Source: an uncultured Porphyromonadaceae bacterium
GTDB lineage: Bacteria > Bacteroidota > Bacteroidia > Bacteroidales > Muribaculaceae
Reading direction: 5' to 3'
DNA: 64,000 nt
NCBI GenBank assembly: GCA_947175545.1
Contig: CAMWNI010000002.1
Span: forward strand, 62,001 to 126,000
Shown here one piece after another: positions 27,288 through 35,485 of this stretch (its first letter is position 1; every line of letters starts with the position of its first letter). The translations under genes were made by a program, and so were the position numbers. The notes beneath the pieces are model-generated. The model saw only the letters and a program-made list of their open reading frames with translations, made no database searches and was not told the origin of the DNA.

Positions 27288-28087
27288 CTGAAATCAGTCT
27301 GGTAGAAATGGTCAACCGGACCATGGCCGTGACCGATCCTGTGTCTTGCGCCGGAAACAATGGCATTATACACATAATTCTTCGCTTCGGAAACCGCACG
27401 GCACAGAGTCATGCCCTTGGCAAGATTGGAAGCGATTGCGGAACTCAGCGTGCAGCCTGTTCCGTGGGTATTCGGAGTGTCAACGGCGGGAAGCCTGAAA
27501 TATTCCATTTTCCCGTCAGATGTCATCAGCAGATCACTTTTAAAGTCGTCATCGGATGAATCACCCCCCTTTATCAGGACAGCTCTACAGCCGAGAGCAA
27601 TAAGCTTTTTTGCCTGCAATTGCGGGTCTGTCTCGCCGCTGAGAACCTCGGCTTCCATACGGTTTGGTGTTACCAGTCCCGCAAGCGGGAAAAGTTTATT
27701 GACCATCGTTTCAATTGCATCCTCGGCAATCAGGCGTGACCCGGAGGTTGAAACCATTACCGGATCAATCACAAGATTGTCAACTCTGTTTCTTGCCAAA
27801 GTCTCGGCAACCTCAGAGACAATATCGGCGCTATATAACATTCCGGTCTTTACGGCAAGCGGTCGGATATCAGCAAAAATCATCTGAATCTGCCCAGAAA
27901 CCATCCGGGGCGATACACCTTCCACGGCCGAAACTCCGGTCGTGTTTTGGGCGGTCAGACTTGTGATTGCAGCCATAGCGTAACAGCCGTGAGCCGAAAT
28001 CGTCTTAATATCAGCCTGAATTCCGGCTCCGCCGCTGCAATCCGAGCCGGCGATACTCAACACGGGATATACAATTTTCTTGTTCAT
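27278..28087 (-). CDS. thiD: hydroxymethylpyrimidine (phosphomethylpyrimidine) kinase
   Basis: The 269-residue ribokinase-fold enzyme phosphorylates HMP and HMP-phosphate for thiamine synthesis. The N-terminus AGSDCSGGAGIQADIKTIS and the C-terminal NTHGTGCTLSSAIASNLA anion-hole motif are diagnostic. Internal VIDPVMVSTSGSRLI is also typical. It leads the five-gene minus-strand chain and shares a divergent intergenic region with the HU gene. No TPP riboswitch (THI box) is recognised in the 167 bases upstream. Confidence 0.94.
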   Translation of the reverse strand: MNKKIVYPVLSIAGSDCSGGAGIQADIKTISAHGCYAMAAITSLTAQNTTGVSAVEGVSPRMVSGQIQMIFADIRPLAVKTGMLYSADIVSEVAETLARNRVDNLVIDPVMVSTSGSRLIAEDAIETMVNKLFPLAGLVTPNRMEAEVLSGETDPQLQAKKLIALGCRAVLIKGGDSSDDDFKSDLLMTSDGKMEYFRLPAVDTPNTHGTGCTLSSAIASNLAKGMTLCRAVSEAKNYVYNAIVSGARHRIGHGHGPVDHFYQTDFRCG

Positions 28088-28093
28088 TTAGTG

Positions 28094-28101
28094 CAAATTT
28101 A
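28094..28101 (-). promoter_or_regulatory. -7 promoter element for the thiD-uvrA chain
   Basis: The minus strand reads TAAATTTG, matching TAnnTTTG, only 6 bases before the thiD ATG at 28087. If used, the mRNA would be nearly leaderless. No clear -33 TTTG is present. Confidence 0.4.
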
Positions 28102-28185
28102 CGTAGAAAATGAGGTTTCAGAGCTTAATTTTAACATAGTTTAACTGAAAATAGGAATTAAAATCGCGTTTTTTCTCATTTAAGC

Positions 28186-28216
28186 ATTGATTTTACGAAA
28201 TTTAGGAGTAACTTTG
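28186..28216 (+). promoter_or_regulatory. Bacteroidota-type promoter for the HU gene
   Basis: TAACTTTG at 28209-28216 is a full -7 match. The -33 element is ATTG (28186-28189), one mismatch, with a 19-base spacer. The start codon follows at 28255, leaving about 35 bases of AT-rich leader. Confidence 0.65.
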
Positions 28217-28254
28217 CAGAAAAATATCACATATTCAAATTAACATTCACAATT

Positions 28255-28527
28255 ATGAACAAGACTGAACTCGTAAATTCTATCGCCGAAAAGGCAGGTC
28301 TGAGCAAAAATGATGCAAAGAATGCTCTCAACGCAGCACTTGAATCCATCACTGAAGCTCTGGCTAACAACGACAAAATCGCCCTCATCGGCTTCGGCAC
28401 TTTTGCGGTAGTAGAAAAGCCCGAACGTCAGGGCATCAACCCCCGCACCAAAGAAAAAGTTACCATCGCTGCCCGCAAGGCTGTTAAATTCAAGGCAGGT
28501 GCCGAACTCGCTGAAAAAGTAAAATAA
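28255..28527 (+). CDS. HU-family DNA-binding protein
   Basis: The 90-residue histone-like protein has the canonical HU length and motifs: MNKTELVNSIAEKAGLSK at the N-terminus, GFGTFAVVEK, and the beta-arm NPRTKEKVTIAARKAVKFKAG. It binds and bends DNA as a dimer in the nucleoid. It is monocistronic, with its own promoter and terminator. Confidence 0.96.
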   Translation: MNKTELVNSIAEKAGLSKNDAKNALNAALESITEALANNDKIALIGFGTFAVVEKPERQGINPRTKEKVTIAARKAVKFKAGAELAEKVK

Positions 28528-28549
28528 GTTTTCTCACTTATATTTTAGC

Positions 28550-28584
28550 AATCCCGAGCATTATTTTGCCCGGGATTATTTTTT
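28550..28584 (+). terminator. terminator after the HU gene
   Basis: AATCCCG (28550-28556) pairs with CGGGATT (28571-28577) around a 14-base loop, followed by ATTTTTTTG. It lies 23 bases after the stop. The end of its T-run provides the TTTG -33 element of the next promoter. Confidence 0.85.
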
Positions 28585-28612
28585 GAAATATCATATATTT
28601 TGCGTAAGTTTG
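28582..28612 (+). promoter_or_regulatory. Bacteroidota-type promoter for aspartate kinase
   Basis: TTTG at 28582-28585 and TAAGTTTG at 28605-28612 are separated by 19 bases, directly after the HU terminator. The start codon at 28658 is about 40 bases downstream of the predicted start of transcription. Confidence 0.72.
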
Positions 28613-28657
28613 CAGTCTGATTCTTATTTGTGAACGCGTTATACTCTATATAGGTAA

Positions 28658-29992
28658 ATGAAAGTACTCAAGTTTGGCGGCACCTCTGTCGGGACCTCGA
28701 AGAGCCTACAGTATGTCAAGTCAATTGTTGAGAGCCAGACGGAACCATGTATTGTAACGGTTTCGGCCTTGGGAGGCATTACCAACCGGCTGATAGAATG
28801 TTCCGGTCGGGCATCGAATGCCGACCCGTCATTTCATGACATTATTTCTGAAATCCGCACTCGACACAGTGATGTGATCGAGTCGGTTGTTCCCCCTACT
28901 CTTTCCGACCGTTGCAAGGATGCGGTGAAAGTTCTGATCGATGAGCTGGAGCTTGTCTGCAATGCAGTGGCGCTTCTGCGCGAACTGACTCCTCGCAGTC
29001 AGGATTTAATTGTCAGCTACGGCGAACGTATGTCGTGTCTTATTGTCAGCGCAATGATTGAAAATTCGGTCTTATGCGATTCTCTGGACTTTATCCGTAC
29101 ACGTCAGGTCTACGGAAAGAGCGTGCTTGACTCCGAGACTACCTCTGCACTGATCCAAGAGAAATTCAAGCCGCTTGCAGGCCACAAGTGTGTGATAGTT
29201 CCCGGATTCATTGCCCGCGACAACGAAGAACACATTTCCAATCTTGGACGAGGAGGAAGCGACTACACTGCGGCTATTCTTGCCGCAGAACTGAAAGCAA
29301 CTGTTCTGGAAATCTGGACTGATGTTGACGGATTCATGACTGCAGATCCGCGGATAGTCCCGGACGCATCTGTCATTGACAATCTTAGCTTCGTTGAGGC
29401 GATGGAATTGTGCAATTTCGGGGCAAAAGTTGTTTATCCGCCGACAATATATCCGGTTTTCTCCGCCAATATTCCAATTTTAATCAAAAACACATTCAAT
29501 GCGGAGGCAAAAGGGACACTGATTGCCGAAAACAAATCAGGACGTGGAGTGGTTGGCGTCAGTGCAATTGCAAAAACATGCCTGATTTCGCTTGTCGGTG
29601 CGCCCGCAGAATGGAGCGCCAGAATGATTAATTCGCTAACGCGCAATGGGGTTGAAACTCTTATGCCCAACAATAAGTGTCAGTGTGGAATACACGCATC
29701 GGACTCCGCACGGACAATGGAAATACTGAACGGTAAGTTCGCGGAAGAGCTGGCTTCAGGAATTGTCAGGATTGAATTGACATCTGATTTGTCAACGATT
29801 GCCATTATCGGATCGGCAACAGAGCAGATGCCTGACAATGCTGCCGAGCAGTTTGCATCCGCTCTGAATTGCCAGGGCATACCAGTTGCCTACGCTCCAT
29901 GCAAGGCGTCGACCGGAGCCGTTGCCTGCATGGTTCCAAGCTCGTTCCTCAACCAGTCACTCAATGCAATCCACAGTTCATTCATTATTTGA
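28658..29992 (+). CDS. monofunctional aspartate kinase
   Basis: The 444-residue enzyme phosphorylates aspartate, the entry step to lysine, threonine and methionine. It begins with VLKFGGTSVG, has RGGSDYTAAILAAEL and EIWTDVDGFMTADPRI in the kinase domain (about 1-285), and two ACT regulatory domains in the last ~150 residues (VSAIAKTCLISL and SDLSTIAIIG regions). It is not fused to homoserine dehydrogenase. It leads a six-gene plus-strand run ending with the NlpC/P60 gene. Confidence 0.93.
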   Translation: MKVLKFGGTSVGTSKSLQYVKSIVESQTEPCIVTVSALGGITNRLIECSGRASNADPSFHDIISEIRTRHSDVIESVVPPTLSDRCKDAVKVLIDELELVCNAVALLRELTPRSQDLIVSYGERMSCLIVSAMIENSVLCDSLDFIRTRQVYGKSVLDSETTSALIQEKFKPLAGHKCVIVPGFIARDNEEHISNLGRGGSDYTAAILAAELKATVLEIWTDVDGFMTADPRIVPDASVIDNLSFVEAMELCNFGAKVVYPPTIYPVFSANIPILIKNTFNAEAKGTLIAENKSGRGVVGVSAIAKTCLISLVGAPAEWSARMINSLTRNGVETLMPNNKCQCGIHASDSARTMEILNGKFAEELASGIVRIELTSDLSTIAIIGSATEQMPDNAAEQFASALNCQGIPVAYAPCKASTGAVACMVPSSFLNQSLNAIHSSFII

Positions 29993-30003
29993 AACAATAA
30001 ACA

Positions 30004-31812
30004 ATGGTTAAGCGTTTTTTCCTTTCAATGCTCGGGTCAATGGCAGCAATCTGGCTGACATTCCTTTTGCTCATTTTCTTCTTCATTTTTGCAGCCGCAG
30101 TTTCGGTTTCGTCTATGTCCGGAATGAAGTCGCTCGCAGCGGCCGAAATCAAAAAAGGCTCAGTGTTGTGTCTTGATTTGTCGGAAACAATCAGCGAACG
30201 CAAAGAGGCCGTATCCATCTCCGAGGCTCTCTCCAGCGGATTCGGTAAAGGACAGTATCTCAACGAACTGACCAATGCTATATACAGAGCGGCCCACGAC
30301 TCACGCATTAAGGGAATTTACATTAAGTGCGATGGAGCTGCCGCAGGCATTGCCTCCATGCAATCAATTGACGAAGCCCTCAACTACTTCAAGTCGCAAC
30401 CTGACAAGTGGATTATGGCATACGGCGATTCCTATACTCAGACAGACTACTACATGGCAAGCAGCGCCGATGAACTTTGGCTTAACCCTCAGGGCGCGGT
30501 TGACATTCACGGACTTAGCGGCACTACGCTTTTCTATAAAGGTTTACTTGACAAACTTGGCGTAAAGATGCAGATCATTCGTGTTGGCACTTTCAAAAGC
30601 GCGGTAGAGCCTTATTCCCTCAATGAAATGAGTCCGGCAAGCCGTATGCAGCAGGAAGTCTATATGAACTCAATTTGGAATTCAATCAAAGAAAATATTG
30701 CCAAAAATCGCAACGTGAAGCCTGAAGTTGTCAATCGATGGGCAAATGAGTTCCTATTCGTGCTTCCGGCCGACACGGTTCTTGCACGCGGAATTGTCTC
30801 AAATATCGGCTATCGCCACGAGGCGGAAAAGCATCTTGCCGAACGTGCCGGAAAGGAGAAATTCAGTGATATCAACCTGGTTGACGCATCGGCCTATGCC
30901 GCAGCCATTGATTTGACGGACCTGTCATATCTCCCTGAGGTGAAAGCTCCGAAAAAGAAAGAAAACACGATTGCTGTTCTCTATGCGATTGGCGAGATTT
31001 CCGATTCGGGCAAAGAAGGTATCGTAGGCAATTCGATGGTTGATGAGATTTTCAAACTGGCGGAAAAATCAGACGATATCGCCGGATTGATTTTGCGAGT
31101 TAACTCGCCCGGCGGCTCTGCGTTCGCGTCCGAGCAGATCTGGGAGGCTCTTGAGCAGTTCAAGGAGAAAACCGGTGTTCCTTTCTACGTTTCGATGGGA
31201 GATGTGGCCGCTTCCGGTGGTTACTACATCAGCTGTGGCGCCGACCGAATCTATGCCCAACCAACCACCATCACCGGCTCAATTGGCATTTTCGGCATGA
31301 TTCCTGACATTCAGGGACTGCTTGACAAGCACCTTGGCGTTACAACCTCAACCGTTAAAACTAACACAAACGGCAACTTCCCGACGATTCTTTCGCCAAT
31401 GACCCCGGAGCAGGCAGCGAAGATGCAACAGTACGTTGAGCGCGGCTATGACCTTTTCACACGCCGTGTTGCTGACGGTCGTCATATCCCCCAGGACTCT
31501 GTCAAACTTATTGCTGAAGGTCGCGTCTGGGACGGCGCTACCGCCCAGCGAATCGGTCTGGTCGACAGCCTCGGATCTCTGCGCTCTGCCATTATTGACA
31601 TGGCCAAGGAACTTAACCTGAAATCCTATCGCATTGAAGAGTATCCACAGGTCAGCACGGAGTGGTGGGAAAGCCTGCTCTCGATGGACGAGATTTCTAC
31701 GGAAAGCACCGGTATTCTTGATGAGGAATCAATGAAACTATATAAGCATCTTGAGCGTATCAAGAACGCACCGCGCGTCCAGTGCAAGGTTGAGACCATC
31801 ATCATTAAATAA
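30004..31812 (+). CDS. sppA: signal peptide peptidase SppA, 67-kDa type
   Basis: This 602-residue membrane serine peptidase degrades leftover signal peptides. A hydrophobic anchor lies at about residues 8-38. The N-terminal half holds the catalytic Lys, K198 in VGTFKSAVEPYS, and the C-terminal half the nucleophile, S404 in GDVAASGGYY, followed by TITGSIGIFG. This split of Lys and Ser over two tandem domains is the long SppA form. It follows the aspartate kinase stop by 11 bases. Confidence 0.95.
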   Translation: MVKRFFLSMLGSMAAIWLTFLLLIFFFIFAAAVSVSSMSGMKSLAAAEIKKGSVLCLDLSETISERKEAVSISEALSSGFGKGQYLNELTNAIYRAAHDSRIKGIYIKCDGAAAGIASMQSIDEALNYFKSQPDKWIMAYGDSYTQTDYYMASSADELWLNPQGAVDIHGLSGTTLFYKGLLDKLGVKMQIIRVGTFKSAVEPYSLNEMSPASRMQQEVYMNSIWNSIKENIAKNRNVKPEVVNRWANEFLFVLPADTVLARGIVSNIGYRHEAEKHLAERAGKEKFSDINLVDASAYAAAIDLTDLSYLPEVKAPKKKENTIAVLYAIGEISDSGKEGIVGNSMVDEIFKLAEKSDDIAGLILRVNSPGGSAFASEQIWEALEQFKEKTGVPFYVSMGDVAASGGYYISCGADRIYAQPTTITGSIGIFGMIPDIQGLLDKHLGVTTSTVKTNTNGNFPTILSPMTPEQAAKMQQYVERGYDLFTRRVADGRHIPQDSVKLIAEGRVWDGATAQRIGLVDSLGSLRSAIIDMAKELNLKSYRIEEYPQVSTEWWESLLSMDEISTESTGILDEESMKLYKHLERIKNAPRVQCKVETIIIK

Positions 31813-31830
31813 TGAATTAAACCCTCAGGC

Positions 31831-32976
31831 ATGTCAACAAACGAGAAGTCAACATCTCAGAAAATCTTGTCCGGATTGTTCCTTAAGCCGCTCTCCGTGG
31901 CTTACGGAGCAGTCACGGCTATGCGTAACAAGATGTTTGACTTCGGCGTTCTTGACCAGCGAGAGTTTGACATCCCCGTTCTGGTTGTTGGTAACATTGC
32001 CGTCGGTGGAACCGGAAAGACTCCCCACACTGAATATCTGATAAACCTGTTGCGAACCCGCTATAAAATCGGAGTGCTTTCGCGAGGTTACAACCGAAAA
32101 ACTTCCGGTTTTGTACTTGCCGACGAAAATGCGAATGCGTCAATCATTGGCGATGAGCCGTTTCAGATTTATCAGAAGTTTGGCCTCCATGGCGTAACTG
32201 TTGCTGTATGTGAAGACCGTTGTGCGGGTATTGACAAAATGCGCGAAGCTAATCCCTCGCTCGAACTCATTTTGCTTGATGACGCGTTCCAACACCGGTA
32301 TGTCAAGCCGCGCGTTTCCGTTGTCCTGACTGAATATTCAAGACCGGTTTTCAATGACTCCATGCTCCCGTCCGGACGGCTTCGTGAAAATAAGGGCGCA
32401 CTGCATCGTGCCGACATTGTTGTTGTAACGAAATGTCCGCCGGACATGAAGCAACTGGAATACAGGCTTTTTGTGAAGAATCTGAACCTATATCCATATC
32501 AGAAGCTATATTTCAGCACTTATGTCTACGAGGAATTACGTCCGATTTTCCCTGATTACGGCGGAGCAATCGGTTCGCTTAATGATCTGACACCAACAAA
32601 CTATGTCATAGCTCTTGCGGGTATTGCACATCCGTTACCATTTATCCGTCACCTGAAATCAACACAGGCGAAAGTGCGTAGTATGGTTTTCCCTGACCAT
32701 CATAACTACTCGCGCGACGATATCGGCAATCTGATTGCAAAGATAAAATCTTCGCCAAATCCGAAGAATACTATTGTCATCACAACCGAGAAGGATGCGA
32801 TGAGAATACGGAGTCTGTCCGGGCTACCTAAGGCACTTAAGGCGAGACTATATTATATTCCGATTTCCGTTAAGTTCATCCCGAACGTTGCCGAGAGCAA
32901 CGTCGGCGAGGAAGACTTTTCAGACACAATCATCTCAATGCTGAATCGACCTGATAAACAAAATCAGTTACGATAA
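31831..32976 (+). CDS. lpxK: tetraacyldisaccharide 4'-kinase
   Basis: The 381-residue inner-membrane kinase phosphorylates the 4' position of the lipid A precursor. The P-loop is at about residues 54-65 (VGNIAVGGTGKTPH), and LILLDDAFQHRYV is the second conserved motif of LpxK. The N-terminal ~30 residues carry the short membrane-associated helix. It confirms a Gram-negative envelope. It follows sppA by 18 bases. Confidence 0.95.
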   Translation: MSTNEKSTSQKILSGLFLKPLSVAYGAVTAMRNKMFDFGVLDQREFDIPVLVVGNIAVGGTGKTPHTEYLINLLRTRYKIGVLSRGYNRKTSGFVLADENANASIIGDEPFQIYQKFGLHGVTVAVCEDRCAGIDKMREANPSLELILLDDAFQHRYVKPRVSVVLTEYSRPVFNDSMLPSGRLRENKGALHRADIVVVTKCPPDMKQLEYRLFVKNLNLYPYQKLYFSTYVYEELRPIFPDYGGAIGSLNDLTPTNYVIALAGIAHPLPFIRHLKSTQAKVRSMVFPDHHNYSRDDIGNLIAKIKSSPNPKNTIVITTEKDAMRIRSLSGLPKALKARLYYIPISVKFIPNVAESNVGEEDFSDTIISMLNRPDKQNQLR

Positions 32977-33016
32977 TGTTTTATTATTAGTCATAACCAA
33001 TAAAAATTAAAGCAAT

Positions 33017-33832
33017 ATGTTGGAAAAAATCAAAGAAACTGCTGAATATCTACAGAAAAGAATAGAAGGAGAAATGCCCAAGACCGGAATCATCCTCGGA
33101 ACAGGTCTCGGAGCGCTGGTTGACCATATCGAGAACAAACAGTTAATCCCCTATACAGAAATTCCTAACTTCCCGGTTTCGACCGTAGAGGGCCACAGCG
33201 GCAACCTTATCATCGGCAACCTTGGCGGTAAGCGCGTGCTTGGCATGCAGGGACGCTTCCACTTCTATGAAGGCTACGACATGAAGCAGGTTACATTCCC
33301 TGTGCGGGTCATGAAGGCTTTAGGCATTGACACGTTATTTGTGAGCAATGCGGCCGGGGGCATGAACAAGGAATTCAGGGTTGGCGACGTAATGATTATC
33401 ACTGACCATATCAACCTCTTCCCTGAAAATCCGCTGCGCGGCAAAAACTACAACGAACTCGGCCCGCGCTTTCCGGCAATGACGGAGGCGTATAGCAAAG
33501 ACCTTATTGGCATGGCCGATAAAATCGCCGAAGAAAAATCTATCCGCATCATGCACGGCGTTTATGTCGGAGTTACCGGACCGACCTTTGAAACTCCTGC
33601 CGAATATGAGTATTTCCGCATTATCGGCGGTGATGCAGTCGGCATGTCGACTGTTCCTGAGGTGATTGTTGCAAACCACGCCGGAATGAAAGTGTTCGGT
33701 CTTAGTGTGATTACAGATCTCGGCGGCAAGGAAATCACGGACGTACCCACACACGAAGAAGTTCAGAAGGCAGCAATAAAGGCTCAGCCCATTGTCGTTG
33801 AAATCATGCGTGAGCTTGTAAAACGTTCGTAA
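33017..33832 (+). CDS. purine nucleoside phosphorylase (trimeric, inosine/guanosine type)
   Basis: The 271-residue enzyme splits purine nucleosides with phosphate for base salvage. Motifs in order: [62 protein letters not shown], and [16 protein letters not shown]. These are the phosphate- and purine-site residues of the trimeric PNP class. It lies 40 bases after lpxK and 3 bases before thiL. Confidence 0.95.
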   Translation: MLEKIKETAEYLQKRIEGEMPKTGIILGTGLGALVDHIENKQLIPYTEIPNFPVSTVEGHSGNLIIGNLGGKRVLGMQGRFHFYEGYDMKQVTFPVRVMKALGIDTLFVSNAAGGMNKEFRVGDVMIITDHINLFPENPLRGKNYNELGPRFPAMTEAYSKDLIGMADKIAEEKSIRIMHGVYVGVTGPTFETPAEYEYFRIIGGDAVGMSTVPEVIVANHAGMKVFGLSVITDLGGKEITDVPTHEEVQKAAIKAQPIVVEIMRELVKRS

Positions 33833-33835
33833 TAC

Positions 33836-34858
33836 ATGGAGACAGAAATCTCCACACTCGGTGAGTTCGGTCTAATTGACCGACTCACCGCTGAACTTCA
33901 GAAGCAGAACGACTCAACTGTTACAGCTGTGGGAGATGATGCGGCCGTCATGCGCTATGAAGCGAAGCGCGACGTACTGGTGTCGACCGACATGCTGCTT
34001 GAGGGAGTACACTTCGATCTGACTTACGTGCCGCTGAAACATCTCGGCTATAAGGCAGCAGTTGTGAATTTCAGCGACATCTACGCCATGAACGGCACTC
34101 CGCGTCAACTCGTTGTCGGGCTTGGCGTTTCGACCCGCTTCACGGTTGAACATCTCGAAGCCTTGTACTCCGGTATCCGCCTTGCGTGCGAAGTCTACGG
34201 AGTGGACCTCGTTGGAGGTGACACGACCGCCTCACGTTCGGGCCTGGTAATTTCGGCAACATGTATCGGCGACGTTGAGGAAGGAAAGGCCGTTCACCGC
34301 AGTGGTGCGAAGCCTACAGACCTTATCTGCGTCAGCGGAGACCTTGGGGCTGCCTACATGGGGCTGCAACTTCTTGAGCGCGAAAAGGCAGCATCAGCCG
34401 GTCAGCAGGATTTCACACCTGATTTTTCGGGAAAAGAGTATCTTGTCGAGCGACAGTTGAAGCCGGAAGCCCGCCGCGACATTGTCAAGGAACTTGCTGA
34501 GGCAAATATTCTCCCGACCTCAATGATTGACGTCAGTGACGGTCTTTCTTCCGAGTTAATCCATCTGTGCAAAAATTCCAAAACCGGATGCATGGTCTAC
34601 GAGGAGCGAATTCCAATTGACTACCAGACGGCGGTCATGGCTGAGGAACTTAACATGAATCTTGTCACGGCTGCAATGAACGGAGGAGAAGATTACGAGT
34701 TGCTGTTCACCGTTCCCCTGACTGCCCATGAGGCTGTTAGCAAGCTGAAGGGTGTGAGAGTCATCGGCCACATGTCACCTGAAGATCAGGGCTGCGCACT
34801 GATTGGACGCAACGGGGAAGAAATTCCTCTGAAGGCGCAAGGTTTCACTCACATTTGA
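33836..34858 (+). CDS. thiL: thiamine-monophosphate kinase
   Basis: The 340-residue PurM-like ATPase makes thiamine diphosphate. GDDAAVM, STDMLLEGVHFDL and NFSDIYAMNGTPRQLVVGLG are the metal and ATP motifs, with GGDTTASRSGL in the middle and MIDVSDGLSSEL plus NGGEDYELLFTV in the C-terminal domain. It starts 3 bases after the phosphorylase gene. It complements thiD and the ThiE-like gene at 26721-28087, which lie in a separate operon. Confidence 0.95.
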   Translation: METEISTLGEFGLIDRLTAELQKQNDSTVTAVGDDAAVMRYEAKRDVLVSTDMLLEGVHFDLTYVPLKHLGYKAAVVNFSDIYAMNGTPRQLVVGLGVSTRFTVEHLEALYSGIRLACEVYGVDLVGGDTTASRSGLVISATCIGDVEEGKAVHRSGAKPTDLICVSGDLGAAYMGLQLLEREKAASAGQQDFTPDFSGKEYLVERQLKPEARRDIVKELAEANILPTSMIDVSDGLSSELIHLCKNSKTGCMVYEERIPIDYQTAVMAEELNMNLVTAAMNGGEDYELLFTVPLTAHEAVSKLKGVRVIGHMSPEDQGCALIGRNGEEIPLKAQGFTHI

Positions 34859-34864
34859 GTATGC

Positions 34865-35434
34865 ATGAATCTACTTGCAATCGCTATTGCAACCTCAACG
34901 ATTACGGCTCCTGTCGATACACTGACCGGAGCCGATTTTGACCCATTGGTCGAAATCAGTGAGATTGATGCACTTTCGTTGGAGAATCATGGTGTTTTAT
35001 ATGCTCCATGGCTTCTGCACATGCCGGATTTTTTTAACGAGGCCCTGATTGGCGACCTGATTGACTACTCACGTAAATTTACCGGCACGCGTTATCGTGC
35101 CGGTGGTAAGAAACCGGGAGGATTTGACTGCTCCGGCTTTACCGGCTATATTTACCGGCACATTGGAATTACTCTCGGAGCCTGCTCAAGCGCTCAGTCG
35201 CTCCAAGGCGAACCGGTTGATCCGGCAAACCTCAGACCCGGTGACTTACTGTTTTTTTCACGTAGAGCAGGTAATAAGCGGGTCGGCCATGTCGGAATGG
35301 TCACGGAGGTTGATTCAATCACGGGTCATACGAGATTCATTCACGCCACAACCCGCAACGGAGTGATTGAATCATCCTATCCCTCCGACCCCTACTATCG
35401 CGCAAGATTCATAAGCGCACGGCGAATTTTATGA
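34865..35434 (+). CDS. NlpC/P60 family peptidase (C40)
   Basis: The 189-residue protein has a short hydrophobic N-terminus and a C40 domain from about residue 60 to the end. The catalytic Cys is C89 in GFDCSGF, with His in VGHVGMV and HATT as the likely third site. It would cut peptide stems of peptidoglycan. The N-terminus is not a strong signal peptide (MNLLAIAIATSTITAPVDT), but export is plausible. It is the last gene of its run, 6 bases after thiL, and is followed by a strong hairpin. Confidence 0.88.
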   Translation: MNLLAIAIATSTITAPVDTLTGADFDPLVEISEIDALSLENHGVLYAPWLLHMPDFFNEALIGDLIDYSRKFTGTRYRAGGKKPGGFDCSGFTGYIYRHIGITLGACSSAQSLQGEPVDPANLRPGDLLFFSRRAGNKRVGHVGMVTEVDSITGHTRFIHATTRNGVIESSYPSDPYYRARFISARRIL

Positions 35435-35475
35435 TAAGAAAAATGAGGCCAAGTCTTTTGGCCTCATTTTTCTTA
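35435..35475. terminator. bidirectional terminator between NlpC/P60 and clpC
   Basis: A 16-bp perfect stem: TAAGAAAAATGAGGCC (35435-35450) pairs with 35460-35475, extended inside by AA/TT. The A-run on one side and T-run on the other allow termination in both directions between convergent genes. Confidence 0.93.
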
Positions 35476-35485
35476 TTGGAATGAA

